DNA of 64,000 nucleotides from Neocallimastix lanati (nom. inval.) (taxonomy: Eukaryota; Neocallimastigomycota; Neocallimastigomycetes; Neocallimastigales; Neocallimastigaceae). Below the pieces are notes generated by a model, which saw only the letters and a program-made list of their open reading frames with translations, ran no database searches and was not told the origin of the DNA. A program made the position numbers and the translations under genes. The stretch is taken from positions 315,001-379,000 of the forward strand of contig JACVTC010000030.1 of the NCBI GenBank assembly GCA_016946835.1, written 5' to 3'. This document shows, in pieces, positions 1 through 11,685 of the stretch (its first letter is position 1; every line of letters begins with the position of its first letter).

Positions 1-160
1 TATTATATTATTATTATTATTATATTATTTATTATTATTATTATATTATTATTATTATTTATCTTTTTTTTCTGATTAAAATATTTATAACAATTGATGT
101 GAAGATGTAATTGAAAATATATATATATATTGTGATTAATATAATATAAACATAAATTTA
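1..160. repeat. ATT-rich low-complexity edge
   Basis: The window opens with ATT trinucleotide repeats, followed by A/T-rich sequence with a short AT dinucleotide run. No coding signal is seen before the ankyrin fragment. Confidence 0.7.
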
Positions 161-690
161 TTAATAGAATCTATGTTCAATTAAATATTTTACAATATTT
201 TCATAATGTTTTTCACAAAATATTAGTGATTCTCCATTATTATTTCTTTTATTAATTTTTCCTCCATATTCAACTAGACATTTTACAGTATCTTCACATC
301 CTCTCCTACATGCAATAAATATTAGGGTTTCTCCATTATTTCTTTTATTAACATCAGCTCCATGTTCAACTAGATATTTCACAATATTTTCATTTTCATA
401 TTTACATGCAATAAATATTGGTAGTTCTCTATATTTATTTTCTTTATTACCGTCAGTTCCATGTTCAACTAAATATTTAACAGTATTTTCATTTCCACTC
501 CAACATGCTTTAAATATTGGTGTTACTCTAAAATGATTTTCTTTATTAGCATCAACTCCATGTTCAACTAAATATTTAACAATATTTTCATTTCCACTTC
601 AACATGCTTTTAATATTAATGTTACTCCATTTGTATTTCTTTTATTAACATTAGCTCCATATTCAACTAAATATATTATTTTCCAAATAA
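161..690 (-). pseudogene. ankyrin-repeat protein fragment, decayed
   Basis: Read on the minus strand, this stretch encodes about five ankyrin-type repeats, each built around a VKYLVEHGADVNKRN-like segment followed by a TPIFKAC or TLIFIAC helix. The intact portion runs from about 598 down to the stop at 161. Upstream, the same frame continues with another repeat but is interrupted by a TGA at 599-601, where a neighbouring repeat has TGG. Ankyrin repeats are protein-interaction modules and are abundant in gut fungi. No start codon or promoter is visible, and the 5' end runs into an ATT microsatellite at about 757. It is most likely a broken gene; an intron hiding the stop is a less likely alternative. 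Confidence 0.75.
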
Positions 691-756
691 GAATGCATTA
701 CTAAATTTTATATTGTTATTATCAGATAAATTATTAATTATATTATTTTATATTCT

Positions 757-805
757 TATTTGATTATTATTATTATTATTTATTATTATTTATTATTATT
801 ATTTA

Positions 806-841
<36 letters not shown>

Positions 842-932
842 TATTATTATTTATTATTATTATTTATTATTTATTATTATTGTTATTATTTATTATTATT
901 ATTATTATTATTAATTATTATTATTATTATTA
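757..932. repeat. ATT/TATT microsatellite
   Basis: Long interrupted array of TTATTATTATT and TTATTATTTATT motifs next to the ankyrin fragment. Only simple repeats are seen. Confidence 0.9.
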
Positions 933-1046
933 TTATTAATTGTTCTTAACTTATATATTCATATTAAATTGTATTAAATACTATTTTTTTAATTAATTTA
1001 AATTTAATGTTTGAGTATAAGTAAAATTAAATTTTTAAAATATAAC

Positions 1047-1080
<34 letters not shown>

Positions 1081-2334
1081 TCTTAAGAAAAGAATTAAGT
1101 AATATTTTATTTTTAAGATTTCTATTAATAAGCTAAACCAAATTTTGTATATTATAATTAAATTAATTATATTTCTTTTAACTCTTTTAACTTTATATAT
1201 TAGAACAATTCAAATAATTGTAAAATATATATATATATATATATATTTTTTTTTTTGGTGGTACAGCTTTCGGAATTAATATTTTTAGACATAATAAAAA
1301 TTTGTTATTAATAAATAAATGAAAATTTAATTTACAATAAAAAATAAAAAAATAAAATTATTTAAAAATGGAATTATATATTTTCTAAATCTAGATGGTT
1401 AAAAAGGAATTAATTTATATATATAATAATCAAATGGTAGTTTTAATTAGTTTTTTTTTTTTTTTATAATAATCAATGGTAGTTTTAATTAGTTTTTTTT
1501 TTATAATAATCAATGGTAGTATTAATTAGTTTATATATATAATAATAATAATAATAATCAATATAATAGTTTTAAATAAGTTTTATATTTATAATGGATA
1601 TTCAAATTCAATAAAAAAAAAAAATGGTTATATTCTCTAAGAAAATACAGAAGAAAAAAAAAATTTTTAAAATTTGTGATTTGCGTAGTGGAATAATAAT
1701 AATTATGGTTTTTATTATTTAATTTTAATTTATATATAATTAAGATATAAATATAATTTATATTTTTATTTAAATTAAAAGAATATTTAATAAAATAATA
1801 CATAATACGTACTATTATGTACTACGTATTACATTATTTAATGTATTATCCAGAAATTTCTTTTTTCTCGATATTTCTAAAAGAAAAAAGAAAAAAGAAA
1901 AAAAATTTTTATTTAAACTATTTTAATTTTAATGGTATTATAAAATATCAAAAAATTTTTAGTAATAATTTTCTTAAAACTTCCTTTGTATTGCCCAAAA
2001 TTTTTCCAATTTTTCTAATTTTTAAATATTTTTTTTCTAATTTACAAAATTTTCAAGATTTAAAAAAAAAAAAAAAAAATAATAATAATAATATTAATAA
2101 TAAAAAATAAATAAATAAATAAAATAATAAATATTTATTTATAATTTAATAATTTTAATAAAATATAAATAATTTTTAAATAAATCTTATTATATTCATA
2201 ACCAAAATATAAATACTTCCCAAAATATCTTTTTTTTTTTTTTTTTTTTATTTATTTAAATATTATTTAAAAAATAATTAATAAATAATTAACTGAAAAA
2301 AAAAAAAAAAAAAAAAGTTAAAAAATAAAATATT
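933..2334. other. gene-free A/T-rich DNA upstream of Hsp20 copy 1
   Basis: Poly(A) and poly(T) runs and a threefold near-repeat of an AATCAATGGTAGTTTTAATTAG motif at about 1430-1570 are present. Two overlapping open frames (1558-1803 minus, 1817-2110 plus) encode only N/K/F/Y/I-rich low-complexity peptides and are not called. A near-palindromic TACGTA-containing block at about 1803-1850 resembles one found upstream of the other Hsp20 copies. Confidence 0.6.
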
Positions 2335-2346
2335 AAAAGCGTTTAA
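2335..2346 (+). promoter_or_regulatory. AAAAGCGTTT core-promoter motif, Hsp20 copy 1
   Basis: ATTAAAAGCGTTTA lies about 140 bp upstream of the copy 1 ATG. The same AAAAGCGTTT follows the TATA box of the array copies at a comparable distance, which supports a core-promoter role. The TATAAAA form itself is replaced by ATTAAAA here, as in copy 7. Confidence 0.45.
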
Positions 2347-2476
2347 CAACAATAATAATAATAAATTATAAATTTATATTAAATTGAATAAATAAAAAAA
2401 TAAAATATAATATAATAATAAATAACTAAACTTCATTAAATAATTAAAATAATAATAAGTTACATATAAAACTAAA

Positions 2477-3088
2477 ATGTCTTTATTCTTTTTTGACGAC
2501 CCAATTAGAGAAAGTGACCGTTCTATCTTAAACAACTCTGTTGTTGATGATAATAAAAGTGATGATAACGACGATTACAATCATCCTTTGGTTTCTGGTT
2601 TTCCTTATTTCTTTGGTTATCCTCCATATGCTTATCATCCAAATTCTCAAGCTACTAAGTCTTCCAATAAACCAAAGTCAACTCCAAAATCAAATAATAC
2701 TACAAAAAGACAATCTTCTCAAGCTTTCAACAAAGATGTCTATAAATTAGTAGACTTCCGTCCAAAGAATAATCTTTGTGAGGATGATAAAAACTACTAC
2801 ATTCAATTAGATTTACCGGGTATGACTAAAGAACAAATTCATATGGAATTATCTGAAGATAATATTATAATTATTTCAGGTGAAAGAGAAAATAAATATA
2901 AAAAGGCACCTAATATGAAAATTAGTAAGATGGAATGTGAATATGGTAAATTCTCTAGATCTTTCAGTGTTCCTGAAACAGCTGATCTTGATAAGATTGA
3001 AGCTAAAATGGAGAATGGATCATTACAAGTTATAATACCTAAAGCTGAACCACCTAAAAATCAACGTCGTACTATTCAAGTTCAATAA
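2477..3088 (+). CDS. hsp20: small heat-shock protein Hsp20, copy 1 (divergent outlier)
   Basis: The 203-residue protein has an alpha-crystallin domain in its C-terminal half, starting at DVYKLVDFRPKN and ending at AKMENGSLQVIIPK, followed by the IxV tail motif TIQVQ used for oligomer assembly. The N-terminal arm is Asp/Ser-rich, then aromatic (GFPYFFGYPPYAY). Small Hsps are ATP-independent holdases that bind unfolding proteins in the cytosol. This copy differs from the array consensus: DDPIRESDR instead of NDPIKESDR, VVDDN, QATKSSNKPKSTPK in the linker, and it lacks the GCGATCGC octamer at codons 12-15 shared by copies 2-12. Its 3' flank lacks the conserved TGTAAATA element. It is separated from the main array by PEPCK. 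Confidence 0.97.
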   Translation: MSLFFFDDPIRESDRSILNNSVVDDNKSDDNDDYNHPLVSGFPYFFGYPPYAYHPNSQATKSSNKPKSTPKSNNTTKRQSSQAFNKDVYKLVDFRPKNNLCEDDKNYYIQLDLPGMTKEQIHMELSEDNIIIISGERENKYKKAPNMKISKMECEYGKFSRSFSVPETADLDKIEAKMENGSLQVIIPKAEPPKNQRRTIQVQ

Positions 3089-3626
3089 ATATAATTGAAA
3101 TGTAACAATTTATTTATTGAAATTGATAATAATGAAAAAATAAAATAAAATAAAAATTTTTTTTTGTAAAATAGCATTTGATCTATACCAATTTTTATAT
3201 CTATCTTATACCAATCATTTATTATTATAAATAGAGTTAAATTATCTTATTATAAAATATTTAAAAAAAAATAAAAAAAAATAATATAAAACAATAAAAA
3301 AAATAATATAAAATAATATAAAATAAAATATAAATATAAATATAAAAAATAATAAAATAATAAAATATTATATAAATATAATAACATTCAAAATATAAAA
3401 AAATAAAATAAAAGTTATACATCAAATATTATATGAGTGAGCATGCTTTTTTTTTTTTTTTTTCTTCCTTCTTCTTCGTGTATAAATCTATGTGTATATA
3501 TTGTAGAGATTGAATAATATAAAGTTAAATAATTCAATTATAAAAAAAAAATTTATTTTTATATTAATTTATAATATTTTTATTATTTTTTACAATGTGT
3601 ATTTTTAATGGAAGATTTTGGTTTTG

Positions 3627-3658
<32 letters not shown>

Positions 3659-3939
3659 AATTATTATAGCATGTATTAGTGTACCTTTTTTTTTTTTTTT
3701 TTAATTTTATATTAAATATAAAGTTAACTTTCATATGTAAAAATTTATATATCTTAAAAACCATTAAATATTTATTTATAAATTGACGTATATTTAAATC
3801 ATTGTTGGTAATATCAAAATCTTGCTTAGATAAGTACTAACATTTCTTTTTATGGTAGATATCATACTTTTATTAATTTTAATTTCATTAATATGGAAAA
3901 TTTTATTTATTAAGCTATTAATTAATTAAAGTAATGACT
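3089..3939. other. gene-free A/T-rich spacer
   Basis: The 3' flank of Hsp20 copy 1 begins like the array copies (ATATAATTGA) but quickly diverges. Poly(A)/poly(T) tracts and a short CTTCCTTCTTCTTC pyrimidine run near 3464 are present. No gene is seen. Confidence 0.6.
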
Positions 3940-3993
3940 AAATATAACTTAATCTTTTAAATAATATAATATTTAAAAGATTAAGTTATATTT
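3940..3993. repeat. perfect 24-bp inverted repeat (hairpin)
   Basis: The left arm 3940-3963 (starting AAATATAACTTAATC) is exactly the reverse complement of the right arm 3970-3993, with a 6-base ATATAA spacer. The arms are not simple repeats: they contain CTTAATCTTTT and AAAAGATTAAG. It could be a cruciform, a small MITE-like element or a transcription boundary; nothing distinguishes these. Confidence 0.85.
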
Positions 3994-4077
3994 ATTTATA
4001 TATTATAAAAAATTAAATTAATGTCAATATAGGAATTTTTTCGAAAATTTTCAATTTTGTGGAATTTTAATACTTTT

Positions 4078-4107
4078 AATAATAATAATAATAACAATAA
4101 TAATAAC

Positions 4108-4144
<37 letters not shown>
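4078..4144. repeat. AAT microsatellite
   Basis: About 20 AAT units with two AAC interruptions, followed by AAAAATA repeats and an AAAAC run to about 4260. Confidence 0.9.
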
Positions 4145-4147
<3 letters not shown>

Positions 4148-4289
4148 GATAAAAAATAAAAAATAAAAAATAAAATAAAATAAATAGTAGAAATATAAAT
4201 ATAAAGTACAGATTGAATAAAATAAACAAAACAAAACAAAACAAAATAAAATAAAATAAAATAATTCAAGCTTCTGAAAATAATACTAA

Positions 4290-4830
4290 TACATATGGTT
4301 AATTATTTAATCCAGAATATTATCTTAAATGTGTTACTAAAATTTAAAGTGCTAATAATAAAAAAATGATATGGATTTATAATAAATAATTAAATTTATA
4401 TGCTTCCTCCTCAATAACTATAATATTAATAAAGTAAAAAGTTTAACAAAATGTTGTTCTCCAAAAGTGTAATAATATAATAAAGGTCAAAGATAGCTTA
4501 TCTCATACATTGACTATGATTTTTATGTTAATGAAGGTTACAAACCTCTTGATTCTACTGTAGATAGATACCTGGGATCTACGTCAGATCAAGAAATCTA
4601 TTAAATGGTTAAAGATCTCAATAATATCTTCTGTTTTGTTTAATCTCCAGATAAAAAGTTGATATACAATAATTGTATTGAGTAAATTTAAAATAATAAT
4701 GAAGATTATTATTTTAAAATACGTTCTGTAGTTTTAGAATATAAAGAAAAGGATAAAAAAGATTTGGTTCATATGGAAGAAACTAAGGAAGAAATCAAGG
4801 AGTCTAAACATTAATACTTCTGGAACTGAA
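4290..4830 (+). pseudogene. decayed reading frame, open only if TAA/TAG are read as Gln
   Basis: In one plus-strand frame no TGA occurs over about 155 codons until TGA near 4829, yet the frame holds about 17 TAA and one TAG. Between them the translation is protein-like, for example IDYDFYVNEGYKPLDSTVDR, then YLGSTSDQEIY-TAA-MVKDLNN and RSVVLEYKEKDKKDLVHM, with codons such as CTG, ACG and CTC that are rare in nearby spacer DNA. Around 4813 the sense appears to shift into the next frame (TSGTEVIPCFQQQFS, then another TAA). No family is recognised. It could be a fragment from an organism with a ciliate- or diplomonad-type code, or a fungal pseudogene in which TAA accumulated by CAA-to-TAA decay. 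No promoter or start is identified. Confidence 0.4.
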
Positions 4831-4870
4831 GTTATTCCATGTTTTCAACAGCAATTCTCATAAGATATCA

Positions 4871-6540
4871 ATTTCCAAATTTCCATAATAAGAATTTTAT
4901 TGTTTAAAAATTTATATATATATATAATAATAATAGGAATAGAAATACATAGATTATATATCTTTTATTATTTTTTTTCTACATAATAATACTATATGTT
5001 TTTATTTATTATGTAAAAATTTTTTTACATTATTAAGTTTTGGTAATTACATTATTTATTTTAACTTTAATAGAACCAAAAAATAAAAATTAAATATAAA
5101 ATGTAAGAAAATATTATGAAATGGAATAAAAATAAAATTTAATACCCATAAAATTAATGATAATAAAATTTAATAACAATAAAATAATAAAAATGATTTA
5201 AATAAAATATTTTTTATTTAATAAAATAAATATTTGAATATAAATAAAAAAAAAAAATTATGTTAAATATGAATAATTGTATATTCATTTTTTGAAATTA
5301 TTAAAAATGATAAATATGATAATGAATTGTATAAATAATCTAAGAGAAAAACAAATAAACCAAAAAAAATAATTAATAAAAATAACTTTAATAATAATAT
5401 GATTAAAATAATATTTATTTTTATTTATTTTCAATATGTAATTTTTAAATAACATTTATATACATATTTTTTATTATAATTAAAATATTTAAATAATTAA
5501 AATTCACATACACATATATATATTTTCTATTTATGTATGTCATTATTAAATTCATTGTAAAGATTACTATCAGTAAATAATTACAAGGAACATAATATAA
5601 TATATAAAGATATTTATTAATGTATCCTTTGACCTAATAAGAGCTATTAATACAAAAAAAAAAAAAAAAAAAAGAGGATGTAAACAAAGTTAGTTTATAT
5701 ATATAAAAAAAAATTTTTTTAACCAAAAAAAATTTTTAACCATAAAAATGTTTAATTTATTTTTATTGATCAAAAATATAATTTTTATATATAATGTATA
5801 GATTTTTATAAAAAAAACTTATATATTTAATAATAATTATTGATTATTAAAATTATTATTATTTTAATAATAATATATTAAAATACCAATATATCTTTAC
5901 AATATTTATTGAAAGGAAGCACTTTTTATTTAAACCAACCTATTTAAAAAGAAAAACATAATATTGATATTATATATTTATAGTTTAAAGTATTTAATAA
6001 GAAATTAATCATATAATGACTTTTTTTTTTTCTTTAGTTTAATGACCTTCCATAATAAATATTGATTCTTTTGAGTATTGTGTCGTTTGATATTTTTTTA
6101 CTTGTTAATTATATAGGATATAGGATATTATTATTATTATTATTTTTTTTAAATTACCATTTAAATATATAATTAAATAATAAAAATTATTAAATCTTAA
6201 GAATTCTTTTTATAACATATTATTTTTTTTTTTAAAAGAAATAGATATATTCTCTTTATTATTACTTAATAAATTAACTATATTACCTATTTATTATAAT
6301 AATGCTATCAAATTTAATGCTATTATGATTATTTATATGTTAAAAGACTTCAAAAGTGCATTTATATTGAAATATATATTAATTATATCAAACTTTAAAT
6401 CTTTATATATTTAAATAAGAAAAATAATATATGATTTTTTTCTTTTTGCTTGTATGTTTGTTTTTTTAAATGTAATTATTACGTGTAATTTTTTTATTTT
6501 TTTATTTTCTCATGCATAAAGATCGAGCTTTAATGTATCT
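4871..6540. other. gene-free A/T-rich DNA
   Basis: A/T-rich sequence with poly(A) runs and short inverted segments around 5820-5880 (TAATAATTATTGATTATTAAAATTATTATTA). No coding, RNA or mobile-element signal is recognised. Confidence 0.6.
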
Positions 6541-7195
6541 TAATAAATAAATAAATAAATAAATAAATGAATGAATAAGGGAATAAATTAATAAATATAA
6601 GACAATAATAAGCAATAATCAATAATAAAAATAAATTAATAAATAATAAAAGATGAATAATGAATATAAACAATAAATACAAAACAATAAATAATACATA
6701 TAAATTAATAAATAATAATAAATAATAAATAATAAATAATAAATAATAAATAATAAATAATAAATAATAAATAATAAATAATAAATAATAAATAATAAAT
6801 AATAAATAATAAATAATAAATAATAAATAATAAATAATAAATAATAAATAATAAATAATAAATAATAAATAATAAATAATAAATAATAAATAATAAATAA
6901 TAAATAATAAATAATAAATAATAAAAAATAAATAATTGAATAATAAATAATAAATAATAAATAATAAAAAATAAATAATTGAATAATAAATAGTAAATAA
7001 TAAATAATAAATAATAAAAAAAAAATAAAAAGAGTATTTATTAATAAATAATAAATAATAAATAATAAATAATAAATAATAAAAAATAAATAATAAATAA
7101 TAAATAATAAATAATAAATAATAAATAATAAATAATAAATAATAAAAAATAAATAATAAATAATAAATAATAAATAATAAATAATAAAATATAAT
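6541..7195. repeat. TAATAAA heptanucleotide satellite
   Basis: It begins with AATA tetramers and resolves into a long array of the 7-bp unit TAATAAA (about 6712-6925), with further blocks to 7190 interrupted by short variants such as AAAAAATAAATAATTGAATAA and AGAGTATTTATTAATAAA. The minus strand is open across it only because a 21-bp period encodes a repeated FIIYYLL peptide; this is not regarded as a gene. Confidence 0.95.
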
Positions 7196-7200
7196 AGTAA

Positions 7201-7992
7201 ACAAAAAATAAATAAAAGTTAATATTGTAAATTTTTATATCAATAATTCAAATAATGTATGTATATTATTAAATATAAAAAAATAAATATAATATCTATA
7301 ATTTTATAAAAAATATTTTTTTTTGTATGTAATAGTTATAAAATACGTTTATAATTATTAATAAATAAATCAATTTAAATGCAGAGTTATTATTATAATT
7401 ATAATAGAAGTATATTAAAATTTTATATAAATATAAAAATGTATATAGTTTTATTTATAGTATGTATTAAGTTAATGTTTAGTACAATATACTTTATAAA
7501 GTATTCTTATATTGTATTTATATTATTTATATTTTTTTTAATATATAAATTTACATAAATTTATATTATATAACTCAAAATGTAAAAATTCAAAATAGAA
7601 CATTTTAGAGTTTTGTATAATAAATAATATGCATCAATTTAAAAATAATATATTATTTCAATATAAATAATAAAAGGCGTAATACAAAGAAAAAAGATGT
7701 TAATACATTTGATTAAAAGTAATACAAATTTGGAAAATGTTTGATTTAATTATTTTTTACTTTTTTAAGTATTTAAGGTTAGTGATTAAATTTATTAAAT
7801 AATATTCAATATATGGAAAAATTCATTAGAATTTATTAAATCAATTATTTTATTTATTTACTTATTTATTATTAATTATTTGATTTGATATTTGATTGAA
7901 ATTTAATTTATTTTGTAAAAATAGAATGAAAATGTAATTAAATAAAATGAAAAAGGTGATTATGTATTTTATTTTGTAAAAATCTAAATGTG
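7201..7992. other. gene-free region upstream of PEPCK
   Basis: A/T-rich sequence with no gene. The last few hundred bases before the TATA box carry AATTTATTAAAT-like motifs and no recognisable operator. Confidence 0.5.
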
Positions 7993-8001
7993 TATAAATA
8001 G
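7993..8001 (+). promoter_or_regulatory. TATA box candidate of PEPCK
   Basis: TATAAATAG lies about 317 bp before the PEPCK ATG. It is followed by a pyrimidine-rich stretch with a CTTTTTTC..CTTCACC run, compatible with a transcription start region and a long T-rich leader. This is inferred from sequence and position only. Confidence 0.45.
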
Positions 8002-8317
8002 ACTTCAAAAGTTCGCTTTTTTCTTTTTTTTTCTTCACCAATTATACATTTTATTTTTAAATAATAAAATTCAAACAACATATTATATTAAAAGAAAGAT
8101 ATTCTTTTAATTTCAAACTTCGTTACCAGTGATTAGTTTTTTTTATAAACAACTTTTTAATTTTTTTAATATTTTTAAATATTTGAAACTTTAGTTTTCA
8201 TATTTTAAAATTTTTATAATAAAATCTTATATTTGTAATATATTTTACTTTTAAACTTTTTATTTTTCAAAACCACCCATACTTTTTTATAAAACAAATT
8301 TTTAATACAAATCAAAA

Positions 8318-10222
8318 ATGTCTTCTGCTACTACTGCCTCTGCTAACTCTGCTGCCTACACTACCGTTGGAAACATTAGCTACCGTAACTACCAATTAAT
8401 TGAAAAGAATGAAAGAATTAAGAATTGGATTGCTGAAAAGGTTGAACTTTTAAAACCGGATAATGTTTGGATTTGTGATGGTTCTATCGAAGAAAACCAA
8501 GAAATTATTGACAGCTTAGTTAAATCTGGAGTCTTTACTAAGTTGAACGAAAAGAAAAGACCAAATTGTTACTTAGCTAGATCTGATCCATCTGATGTTG
8601 CTAGAGTTGAAAAATGTACATACATTTGTTCTGAAAAGGAAGAAGATGCAGGACCAACCAACAATTGGATGGCCCCAGCTGAAATGAGAGCTATTCTTAA
8701 TAAGTGCTTTGATGGAAGTATGAAAGGTAGAACTCTTTATGTTATCCCATTCTCTATGGGTCCTGTCGGTGGTGATCTTTCACGTATTGGTATTCAATTG
8801 ACAGATTCTGGTTATGTAGTTGTCAATATGAGAATCATGACTAAGATGGGTAAGAATGTCTTAGAAGCCTTAAAGGATGATCAAGAATTTATTCCATGTG
8901 TTCATAGTGTTGGCTATCCATTAGAAAAGGGACAAAAAGATATTTCATGGCCATGTAATCAAACTAAATATATTGTTCAATTCCCTGAAAGTCATCAAAT
9001 TTGGTCATTTGGTTCAGGTTATGGTGGTAATGCTTTACTTGGTAAGAAATGCTTTGCTTTACGTATAGCAACTAAGATGTGTAATGAAGAAGGCGATGCA
9101 TTAGCAGAACACATGTTAATCTTAGGTTTAACAAGCCCGGAAAACAAGAAGTATTATGTTTGTGCAGCCTTCCCTAGTGCTTGTGGTAAAACTAATTTAG
9201 CTATGTTAAACCCAACATTAGAAGGTTGGAAGGTTGAATGTGTAGGTGATGATATTGCCTGGTTGAAACTTAATAAGGAAGATGGACGATTATATGCTAT
9301 TAATCCAGAAGCTGGTTTCTTTGGTGTTGCTCCTGGAACATCAATGAAATCTAATCCAAATGCTATGTTATCTTGTTCTAAAGATACAATATTTACGAAT
9401 GTGGCTTTAACTGAAGATGGAGATGTTTGGTGGGAAGGAATGAGTAAAGAATATCCAGAAGGAAAGACAATTAATTGGAAAGGACAAGAATTTGATAGTA
9501 AGATCAAACCGGCGGATAAATTACCATTAGCTCATCCAAACTCTCGATTTACGGCAGTTGCAGCCAATTGTCCAGTTGCTGATAAGGAATATTACAGTAA
9601 TGGATGTAAAGCAGTTCCTGTTTCTGCTTTCATATTTGGAGGAAGAAGAGAAAATACAGTTCCATTAGTTTTACAATCTCGTGATTGGAATCATGGGGTA
9701 CTTTTAGGTTCTTCAGTAGCTTCAGAACGTACTGCAGCAGCTGAAGGAAAACAAGGTACACTTAGATTTGATCCATTTGCAATGTTACCATTCTGTGGTT
9801 ATAATATGGGAGACTACTTTGGATATTGGTTATCATTTGTAGATAAGGTCAAGGATCCAAATACATTACCAAAAATTTTCAATGTAAACTGGTTCCGTAA
9901 GGACAATGGTCGTTTCTTATGGCCTGGTTATGGTGAAAATTCTCGTGTATTGAAATGGATTATTGATCGTATTGAAGGAAAAGAAAATTCAGCAGTTGAA
10001 ACACCAATTGGATATTTACCAACCATTGAATCTCTTGATTTGAGTGGTTTAGATATTCCAAAGGAAGATTTAAAGAAGATTTTAACTGTTGATGTTGATG
10101 CCTATTTGAATGAAGTTCAAAAGATACGTGAATATCATTCACAATTTGGTAGTCATTTACCAGCTAAACTTTCAGCTGAATTAGATGCTTTAGAAGCTAG
10201 ATTAAAGCAAGCTAAGAATTAA
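8318..10222 (+). CDS. PEPCK: phosphoenolpyruvate carboxykinase, GTP-dependent
   Basis: The 634-residue protein is full length for the GTP-type family. PEPCK interconverts oxaloacetate plus GTP with PEP, CO2 and GDP. In anaerobic fungi it is thought to run in the carboxylating direction, feeding cytosolic malate and succinate formation. Motifs seen: the P-loop FPSACGKTN at residues 285-293 with the reactive Cys289 and Lys291; GDDIAWL with Asp311; [10 protein letters not shown] with Lys243/244; AEHM with His265 (the Lys/His/Asp set that binds Mn); [10 protein letters not shown] for substrate binding; and [12 protein letters not shown] near 440. No intron interrupts it. The start ATG has an A-rich context (AAAAATGTCT). 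Codon use is clearly less A/T-biased than the flanks, fitting a highly expressed gene. It sits between Hsp20 copies 1 and 2, with no evident functional link. Members are known from Neocallimastix. Confidence 0.98.
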   Translation: MSSATTASANSAAYTTVGNISYRNYQLIEKNERIKNWIAEKVELLKPDNVWICDGSIEENQEIIDSLVKSGVFTKLNEKKRPNCYLARSDPSDVARVEKCTYICSEKEEDAGPTNNWMAPAEMRAILNKCFDGSMKGRTLYVIPFSMGPVGGDLSRIGIQLTDSGYVVVNMRIMTKMGKNVLEALKDDQEFIPCVHSVGYPLEKGQKDISWPCNQTKYIVQFPESHQIWSFGSGYGGNALLGKKCFALRIATKMCNEEGDALAEHMLILGLTSPENKKYYVCAAFPSACGKTNLAMLNPTLEGWKVECVGDDIAWLKLNKEDGRLYAINPEAGFFGVAPGTSMKSNPNAMLSCSKDTIFTNVALTEDGDVWWEGMSKEYPEGKTINWKGQEFDSKIKPADKLPLAHPNSRFTAVAANCPVADKEYYSNGCKAVPVSAFIFGGRRENTVPLVLQSRDWNHGVLLGSSVASERTAAAEGKQGTLRFDPFAMLPFCGYNMGDYFGYWLSFVDKVKDPNTLPKIFNVNWFRKDNGRFLWPGYGENSRVLKWIIDRIEGKENSAVETPIGYLPTIESLDLSGLDIPKEDLKKILTVDVDAYLNEVQKIREYHSQFGSHLPAKLSAELDALEARLKQAKN

Positions 10223-11463
10223 GAAAGTATTTTATTCTCCCAAGATAATTTTTTTTAACATTGTGAATAGGATTATTAATCTATGAATAATATTTTTTAT
10301 TCGTTTCATTGATAATTATTTTAGAAATTTTAATTAAGAAAAAACAATAATTAAGAATTATTTCTTTAATTTTTTTTTTCGTATAATTAATATTTCTAAT
10401 TGAATTTATTTGAATTGATAAAAAAAATAATACCATGATTTAATATAAGCAAAAATAATATTTATGATAAATTATTCTTTTTTATTTTTTTAATTTATAA
10501 AAAGATTATAATTTATTATAGTTTTAGATTTAGCTATAAACTAAAATGGAATTAATATTTTAGAACTGACTAAGGCATAAAAAATTATTTCTCTTCTAAC
10601 TCAAAATATGATTTTAATGTTATTTAAACAAAAATTTAACCCTAATATTATAAAAAAGATAGAAACAGGAAAAACTCTAAGTAATATAAAATTTTGTAAA
10701 AGGATAGCGAGTACTATTTGTAAAGTCAAGTAAGAATTTTTAATTCATTTTTTTCTTACGTGCTATCTAATTTAGAATGAAATAGCATTGGTATAAAAAG
10801 AAACTATAAATACAAGTACCATATGTGATAAATTAAATACAATATTAATTTGAAAGAATTTATTTATAAAAGGAGAATATTTTTATCTTCTAAATATATT
10901 ATAACTGGAAAATTTATTAACTACACTGATAATAATATATAATGGATAGCTTCTGGTTTTGGTGGATAATCAAAATTTCTATTTAGCTAATATTTAAAAT
11001 CTGTTGATGATTTTTTAAATATTATTAATATTATAACATTAGTCGAGTATAATAAATTGTTTTAAATTATATTTTAAGGAAATGCTTGATTAAAAAAATA
11101 AAAATAACCTTTCTAATATAAAAAATAAATTAATTACTAAATTTACACATAATTAATTAAAATCATAATTTGTACATAAATTACTTTTTATTTTTCATAG
11201 AATAATTTCGATATAGCCTATAAGTTTTAATTATTTTTTAATAATATTTTTGACTAAAACCATATATTAAATAGAAAATTTTTTTTATGAATATCATAAA
11301 TTCATCATAAATAATTGTGAAAAAATATGAAATATATTTCCAAAACAATAATTTATTCATAATGTAATTAATCAAATTAAAAATATTTTTAATTTGATTA
11401 TTCATTTTATTTTAATAACTATTTATAATATATCTATCATAAAAATATATAAAATATTAAAAT
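10223..11463. other. gene-free region downstream of PEPCK
   Basis: A/T-rich sequence without a convincing open frame. An AATTAAGAA motif recurs shortly after the stop. The region 10,550-11,000 is slightly less A/T-rich (for example GGATAGCGAGTACTATTTG near 10,700) but yields no recognisable protein. Confidence 0.5.
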
Positions 11464-11572
11464 CCAAAAAAAATTGTAAAATAATAAAAAAACCAAAAAA
11501 AATTGTAAAATAATAAAAAAACCAAAAAAAATTGTAAAATAATAAAAAATCCAAAAAAAATATAAAATATAA
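11464..11572. repeat. 29-bp tandem repeat, about 3.5 copies
   Basis: The unit starts CCAAAAAAAATTGTAAAATA, and the CC anchors at 11,464, 11,493, 11,522 and 11,551 are exactly 29 bp apart. The last copy is truncated. Confidence 0.9.
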
Positions 11573-11685
11573 ATTATTTTTCGTTATAGAAATCTTTCCA
11601 AATTTAGTGTTTTTTTTTATTTTTAATATTTTAATAATTTAAATTTATATGTTTTATTAAACAAAAGAAAAATTATTGAACATTC

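Noticed and set aside
757-932. CRISPR-like or telomeric array
   Set aside because: Pure ATT-type microsatellite without spacers; eukaryotic context.
1558-2110. Two open frames (81 and 97 codons)
   Set aside because: Composed of N, K, Y, F, I and L from A/T-rich DNA, with internal poly(A) tracts; no homology-like pattern.
6530-7204. 224-codon minus-strand open frame with repeated FIIYYLL
   Set aside because: It is a by-product of a 7-bp satellite (21-bp period has no stop in that frame); no start context, promoter or non-repetitive sequence.
9154-9507. 117-codon minus-strand frame inside PEPCK
   Set aside because: Shadow of the highly conserved PEPCK frame on the plus strand; no independent features.
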